Assembly (NCBI GenBank): GCA_000447185.1
Contig: KE647200.1
Coordinates: 33,226 to 55,674 of the forward strand
Length of the DNA stretch: 22,449 bases
From: Vairimorpha apis BRL 01
Lineage: Eukaryota; Microsporidia; Nosematidae
Direction: 5' to 3'
Below the pieces are notes generated by a model, which was given only the letters and a program-made list of their open reading frames with translations, did not search any database and was not told the origin of the DNA. This document shows, one piece after another, positions 17,892 through 22,449 of the stretch. How positions within the stretch are numbered: the first letter of the stretch is position 1; every line of letters starts with the position of its first letter. The position numbers and the translations under genes are program-made.

Positions 17892-18250
17892 TTTAGTAAA
17901 ATAAAAAAGAAATACTAAATAGAGTGGACAGAATATGCATTACAAAACTAAATGGAACAAATATGTTTAAAGCAATAAATGAGCACGCACACTTCCTTAT
18001 AAACTACTATAGTATAGTGTTTGACCTCGAAGAAACGCATTTCGATCTCTCGATAGTGAAATAAGGAAAGATAGTACGAAATAATACTCACAAATAACAA
18101 AGTTCCAAAAAACGTTCAATTTACTTTTAAAAAAAATGGGACGAGGATTAATATCAATAGAGTTTAAGTTTATTATTCTTAGTTTAGAACTACATAATAT
18201 ATTGATACAACAAGAAGCAGATTATAAACAAAAATCAATCTTTTAATTTG
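17892..18250 (+). pseudogene. Copy D: RT thumb after the nested element
   Basis: The copy D reading frame resumes in the same phase: KKEILNRVDRICITKLNGTN, then MFKAINEHAHFLINYY and VFDLEETHFDLSIVK, matching the thumb segments of copies B and C (NLIRAVNEYAISQINYF, MEPDQFKSIDDGIYS). KKMGRGLISIEFK (about 18130-18170) matches NKLGRGLNSIELK of copy B. IQQEADYKQKSIF follows. Stops separate the pieces. Confidence 0.85.
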
Positions 18251-18542
18251 AACACAGAAAACAGTCTTTGTTATATACGATCCCTAAAAATATAATTGAG
18301 AAATATAAAATAAATACCGAGAAAATGTATAAGAAAGAGCTAATTAATTAACAATCAAAATATTAATATAACAAAATTAAAACTAAGATAAATCACGAAA
18401 AGATATTAAAATTGATGCACTATCTTTATTTCTCTTTGAAAGAGCCTTCACTATGGTTAAGGCAGAATAATATTATAGCAAATAAAAAAGAACACTTTGT
18501 ACACTCTAAGATATAAATATATTCATGGTGGAATAGATCAAA

Positions 18543-19176
18543 TGCTTCCATTGTCGAGACAACAGAAAAACTGTAGACCACTTGGCAACTCCGTGTGTCA
18601 GAATGCTCTCATTTGACTACATGAAATGGAATAATGAGATAGTAAAATAATTTTGAGACTATGTTTAAATATGGACTGAAAAAGTCAAAAAAAATTAATA
18701 ATCACCATATGAAGAATTTTTTTTGCAAATGAAAAAGTAGGAATCCGAGTAGATACAAGAATTAAACGGACGTGAAATCTTTAACAATAAACTTGATATC
18801 TTTTGCTGGATAAAGTAAATAAGAAAATATCCTATATAGAAATACGTCTAACTAGTAGTGACAACTTGTATACAATTGAAAATGAAAAAAAGAGAAAATA
18901 CTATTTGTTAGCAAATGAGCTTAAGTTTATTTATAAATGCAAAAACAAAATAATTCCAATTGATTTAACATGGGATGAATTGAAGACTATATACCATAAA
19001 CAATATTTAAAGATAAAAGGTTTCTCTTAGTACTGAAGTCTACATTCAAACTCTAACTTTAAACAAAACAATTATGAATAATCTCGCTGGATTACCGAAG
19101 AAGACTTGAAGTTGACAGAAGTGTAATATGCGATATTGTGTTGATGGAAGTTAAATCCATGGAAGAAATGAACTAA
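18543..19176 (+). pseudogene. Copy D: zinc knuckle, REL endonuclease and C-terminal tail
   Basis: CFHCRDNRKTVDHLATPC (18543-18596) keeps all four ligands in CX2CX8HX4C spacing. ANEKVGIRVDTRIKR (about 18727-18770) leads into the nuclease core, read as NKLDIF (Asp codon 18795-18797, Pro changed to Leu). From 18803 to 19030 the frame is open: KISYIEIRLTSSDNL, IENEKKRKYYLLANELKF, IYKCKNKIIPIDLTWDELK and IYHKQYLK. TEVYIQTLTLNKTIM then begins the tail, and after a shift SLDYRRRLEVDRSVICDIVL continues to TAA at 19174-19176. The core Asp lost in copies B and E is retained here. Stops within 18600-18790 still inactivate it. Confidence 0.85.
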
Positions 19177-19868
19177 AAAGAGAACTGTGAACGGATGAAA
19201 ATAAGCTTGATTAAATAATATTTTATTTTAATTTTTATATAACTATTGTGTAATTTGTTTTACATACTTTGTATTCTACTATTATATTATTTATATATTT
19301 AAGTATAAGTTTTTAATCGTCTTTTTATAATATATAAAAATAATCGTATGTATGATTCTATTTAATAAATAGTTTTTATAAAATACATTATAATTAAAAA
19401 TTTGAATATATATTACTAATGATATAAATTAAATTTTCGTACCATTTGATGAATTTAAAATAAAATGTAGGATTAATTTTTATTTACATTATAAAATAAA
19501 TACGAATTAATGCAAATTAAATGTATAATGTAATAAAATATGTTTTATATTTATAATATTTATATGATATTTTGTGAAAATGGAATTTTTATATATACGT
19601 CATATTATTAAATAATTTCTTTTATCAGTAAAGAATATAATAGTAAAATTATCACAGTTCGACATTTTTTGTTAAATTATAAAAAAAACAAATAACACGT
19701 TAAGTTTTATTTTGATTTTCTAAAACGTATAAATAAGCTTTACGGGTATTTTTTACTCTTTGATTTCATCAGCTTCTACTTCAGTTTAAGCAGTCATTAA
19801 AATCTCAAAATTCTTAGTACTATGAGTTTAATTACAGTCACATATTTTGCTTCCATTTTATATATTTT
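19177..19868. other. A+T-rich gap where copies D and E meet tail to tail
   Basis: The two copies converge here. About 19177-19210 should hold the 3' untranslated region of D, and 19740-19868, which is T-rich on the plus strand and partly readable on the minus strand, that of E. The middle is low-complexity A+T. I found no polyA tract, shared 3' end or target duplication. Confidence 0.5.
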
Positions 19869-20560
19869 TTAATGTTTTTCCGATGTTACATTATAAGACA
19901 TTGATTGTACTATCTTCTCTATGTTCTTCCTTATCTCATCTTTACCAACATTATTCAAGTAATATCCTAGTCTATGATCTAATGAAAAAGACTTAAAGAT
20001 TTTATTAAGTACTTAGAATAAACGTATGCTTTTAGAAAGAGTTTGATTTCTAGTTCTCTGATGTACTTTCTGTAGTATTTAGTTACTATTTTATCCTATG
20101 TCATTACATATGGAATTATCCTTGTTCTAACTTATTAAATCGCTTTAAGCTCATTTACAAGAAAGTCGTATTTCCTTTGTTTTTCATTATTTACAATTAA
20201 AAGTCGATCCAGGTTAGTTATTCCAACTTAAACTATAAAGATCTCTTTCATCTTCTTGTCAAAACAAGAATATAAGGCTTATTTTTGGTAAACTTAATAT
20301 TCGTACCTAATCTGATATTAATTAGTATTCTGTTATGTTATTTTTTATGTTTTCTTTAACAGAATGACTTAGGTTTTTGGTTTTTTTAAAGTCACATTTT
20401 TAAACAGTAAGAGATTTAGACACCTCACTACTTTAAAGTGTCTTTTTTGTATTTATGATCTAATATTCTATCGTAGATATTTGCTAGATGGTATAAAGTC
20501 TTCTAGTGTATCCACTGTAAGGACATTGTTTTTCCTGTCCATAAAATATATTCCCATAAT
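19869..20560 (-). pseudogene. Copy E: knuckle, REL endonuclease and tail
   Basis: RKNNVLTVD is followed, after a small insertion, by HLAN and YDRILDHKYKK, then VVRCLNLLLFKN: the knuckle and RHN-helix region with its cysteines lost. KNKPYILVL (KPY codons 20272-20280) is the nuclease core with Tyr in place of Asp, as in copy B. KEIFIV, a TAA, and VGITNLDRLLIVNNEKQRKY, DFLVNELKAI and RIIPYVMT follow, and KIVTKYYRKYIRELEIK ends the domain. The tail AYVYSKYLIKSLS leads, after a shift, to a clean 36-codon stretch (19979-19872) starting DHRLGYYLNNVGKDEIRK and ending at TAA. Confidence 0.85.
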
Positions 20561-20747
20561 GTTAAGATGTAATAAAATGCATCTGTTCTAGATTAAAAGT
20601 TCTCTTCTTAGTCAAGTAAAAGATTTCTTTGATGCATACATGTTCGTGGTTCTTTTAGTTGTATAACTTTCCATATATGTTTCGTTTTTTTATATTGTCA
20701 TACATCATTTTTTTTTTGTTTTACTAGTATATTTGGAAATATCTACC

Positions 20748-21380
20748 CTATAGACCATATCTCACCTTAAGATATCCTAATATAAGTAAAAGATGTGATG
20801 ACATATTTTCTTTAAGTTTCAATATTTCTGCATGCTTCAATAATTCATCATTAAATCTATATAAAGACTGGTGCATGTGAAAAAGCATTGACTTTCTTCT
20901 TAATTCAATACAAATATCACCTTTATTCATTTTTGTTCTTAGGTGGTATAAACTTTCTTAACAGGTTAATTGCATATAAATCTGTTATAAAATCAATACT
21001 TAAGGATCTTAAAGTCAAAACATTTGAAATCGTTAGGACAAGTTTTAATTCGTATATGTTGTACTTAATGACTGGTATAACATGTTTTTTAACGGCTAAA
21101 ATCAAATTTTTATCATTTTACTTTGTAATGCACAATCTTTCCACACGTGCCAAAATCTTATCATCACTTTCTGAAAGTTTTCTTTTTGATTGTGCTTTAA
21201 GTAGCATTTCATTTTTCTCACATATTTTTTTCCTTGGAAACATGTCATCATTAACAAACCATCGTTACATCCCATACAGTTGATGGTAGATTTCTCTTTA
21301 TTCATCTCTAGATCCATTAATCTAATAAAATTTTTAGTTTCTTCTTTCATCAGATTAAGCAAAGAGATAAAAGTAAACAA
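20748..21380 (-). pseudogene. Copy E: RT thumb in three overlapping frames
   Basis: Three adjacent open stretches (21380-21102, 21105-20923, 20930-20748) are pieces of one protein separated by frameshifts. The first has LMKEETKNFIRLMDLEMNKE and KSTINCMGCNDG, the segment after the RT catalytic motif. The second has AVKKHVIPVIKYNIYELKLV. The third has NKGDICIELRRKSMLF and LYRFNDELLKHAEILKL. The join of the last two is seen at 20923-20930, where SLYHLRTKMNKG in the third frame replaces KFIPPKNKNE in the second; copy B reads KLYLSRNKLGRG here. The F-x-D-D motif just upstream (about 21385-21400) has decayed to FFVYFYLFA. Confidence 0.82.
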
Positions 21381-21479
21381 AAAAAGATTATTCGTTAAAA
21401 ACCGTTTATCTTTAGTTTCCTACTTTTGGATAATTTAAGTTAAGTTTTCTACTCAAAAGATTCATTCATAGTAGAATTA

Positions 21480-22070
21480 GAGAAGGTACGAGTATTCTCC
21501 TTGTAATATTCCTCTCTCTATCTTTTTAATAGAGCTTGTTGAATCCTGAATTCACATTTATATGCTACTTTTTAAGAATACCATCAAAAATAACAATATT
21601 TATTGGGAAAATTAAACTTGCTTAAGCATGTTGATAGATAGTCTTGGTCTACGTAATCATAGGCTTTTTAACATCTATCCACATGATTATAATCTTTCTA
21701 CCATCATCTTTATTGATCGCTATGTTAATCATAGATTGTTTTTTTGCTTCTTTTACCTAAATTATGTACTCGATAGACCAAATTAATAATCTACGGCTTT
21801 CCACTATTAATTTAATCACTTTCTTAACACACTTTGTGGTTAAATTATAATTATTCGACTTATAAATGATAAGTTAAAAACATTAAAATGTATCGGAGTA
21901 TCTTTTAGTATTAGATACTTATTTCTATTAAAGAACTAAGGTTTGAGCTTTTTCATATCCAATCGCATTTTGTTTATAACTTTTTTAAATAAAGAATTTG
22001 AAGTTTCACATTTTTTAATGAAAAAATTACAGATACAATTACAACCTGCAACCTTCTAGATGATAAAATT
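21480..22070 (-). pseudogene. Copy E: RT fingers and palm motif A
   Basis: VAGCNCICNFFIKKCETSN with FKKVINKMRLDMKKLKP is an open stretch (about 22058-21940) matching the WKAAGPD and YNFFIKK block. SNNYNLTTKCVKKVIKLIV and ESRRLLIWS follow with only one stop before VKEAKKQSMINIAINKDDG, and the frame then reaches MWIDVKK, where the motif A Asp is intact. After a shift, DYVDQDYLSTCLSKFNFPN continues. KIERGILQGEYS (about 21495-21530) is the QGDS block with Asp changed to Glu. Confidence 0.85.
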
Positions 22071-22449
22071 AAAATTTTGCAAAAACACCTCTATGGTTAG
22101 GAATATATTCTGCTTACCATGTATAAAATCCTTACAAACTTATTTATATAAAGACGTTATCTCATGCTTTTTGATTTTTTCTGTTCCAGATATTTAACAT
22201 ACTTAAGTCACATCTTCTTTCATCACATCATAACTAAATTTTTTTTCGTATCTAAGCTTTCTATGGAAATGACTTCTATAAGACTAAAAGATTAGTTTTT
22301 ATATATAATTTTTTCTTTGATCTGCGACTTTAAGCTGCTCTTTTTAGACAGAAATTTTTTTAAAGATGGATGAAATAACCTCAGTGGTATTCTTCTTTTA
22401 CAAACAAGCTAGCTTACTTCTCTCATTATCTTTTTATCTTCTCGTTTTT
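22071..22449 (-). pseudogene. Copy E: unread N-terminal part at the window edge
   Basis: The plus strand remains T-rich, as in the rest of the minus-strand copies, so this is probably the region in front of the WKAAGPD block. I could not read a conserved segment here. The N-terminal third of the element lies beyond the window. Confidence 0.4.

Larger units (their letters stand above)
14450..19176 (+). mobile_element. Copy D: non-LTR retrotransposon split by a nested LTR element
   Basis: Plus-strand copy; without the 1494-bp insertion and duplication it is about 3.2 kb, close to copy B. N-terminal stretch EPAKEFIKSHTKQLEINVE (about 14540-14600), GKIYRDLTDHDEVTYNI (about 15302-15352), YNFFVKNI (about 15545-15570), RPFAYLNILY (about 15700), VFDSLDHK (about 15890-15912), CLSLILFVLYIDPLNNK (about 16060-16110), FIDD (16177-16188), nested element 16398-17886, then NRVDRICITKLNGTN, AINEHAHFLINYY, GRGLISIEFK, knuckle (18543-18596), REL domain and a tail ending at TAA (19174-19176). 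It is the only copy keeping both Asp of the RT catalytic motif. The left boundary is inferred from composition and from copy B's length. Confidence 0.87.
19869..22449 (-). mobile_element. Copy E: decayed non-LTR retrotransposon, N-terminus off the right edge
   Basis: Minus-strand copy of the same family. Reading leftward: CICNFFIKKCETSNSLF (about 22000-22050), fingers TKCVKKVIKLIVESRRLL (about 21780-21840), motif A MWIDVKK (about 21664-21684) with DYVDQDYLSTCLSKFNFPN, ERGILQGEYS (about 21500), NLLSRKLNLNYPKVGN, thumb (21380-20748), a broken knuckle with NNVLTVD and HLAN (about 20490-20560), REL domain (20300-20010) and a tail ending at TAA 19869-19871. From the WKAAGPD block to the knuckle it is the same length as copy B, so no insertion is present. 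It shares the NNV(Y/L)TVD form of the knuckle with copy A, suggesting A and E belong to one subfamily. Confidence 0.85.

Noticed and set aside
20888..21283. A 131-codon plus-strand reading frame, the longest on that strand
   Set aside because: It lies antiparallel to the copy E thumb, whose segments match four other copies. Its hydrophobic look follows from the T-rich strand.
1..22449. A variant genetic code in which TAA and TAG encode an amino acid
   Set aside because: In the aligned copies TAA, TAG and TGA replace many different residues (Trp, Glu, Ser, Leu, Gln), and frameshifts accompany them. That is the pattern of decay, not of a reassigned codon.

Overview
The window is a eukaryotic, extremely A+T-rich (roughly one fifth G+C by eye) graveyard of retrotransposons. 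I find no intact cellular gene, no rRNA or tRNA gene and no CRISPR array. Five decayed copies (A to E) of one non-LTR retrotransposon family can be followed by translation. The shared plan, N to C, is: a variable N-terminal half, a 'WKAAGPD-YNFF' block, reverse transcriptase (RT) fingers, palm and thumb, a CX2CX8HX4C zinc knuckle, a restriction-like endonuclease (REL) domain, and a short C-terminal tail. This is the architecture of the R2/CRE/NeSL group, not the APE-endonuclease LINEs. The base composition, the absence of ordinary genes and my memory of similar proteins suggest a transposon-rich microsporidian such as Hamiltosporidium. That host call is inference and was not searched.

Layout: copy A (minus, 1 to about 3150, C-terminus cut by the left edge); a short unknown broken reading frame (3507-3698, minus); copy B (minus, 3984-7302, the most complete); an A+T-rich gap (7303-9549); copy C (plus, 9550-12141), carrying a 275-bp solo LTR at 9888-10162; an A+T-rich gap (12142-14449); copy D (plus, about 14450-19176), split by a nested Ty3/gypsy-like LTR element at 16398-17886 (minus); a gap (19177-19868); copy E (minus, 19869 to the right edge).

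The nested LTR element is the best-defined object. It has a perfect 5-bp target-site duplication (AAACT on both sides), a 350-bp 5' LTR starting TGT and ending ACA, a primer binding site 2 nt inside the LTR that resembles the complement of a serine tRNA 3' end, a gag frame that begins right after that site, and an open retropepsin frame in the +1 phase. RT, RNase H, integrase and most of the 3' LTR are missing; only 85 bp of the 3' LTR remain. Removing the element and one duplication rejoins copy D's RT frame without a shift.

Every copy carries stops and frameshifts, so nothing here is likely to be active. The value of the window is the family itself, the nested insertions that date the copies relative to each other, and a few odd short signals listed below.
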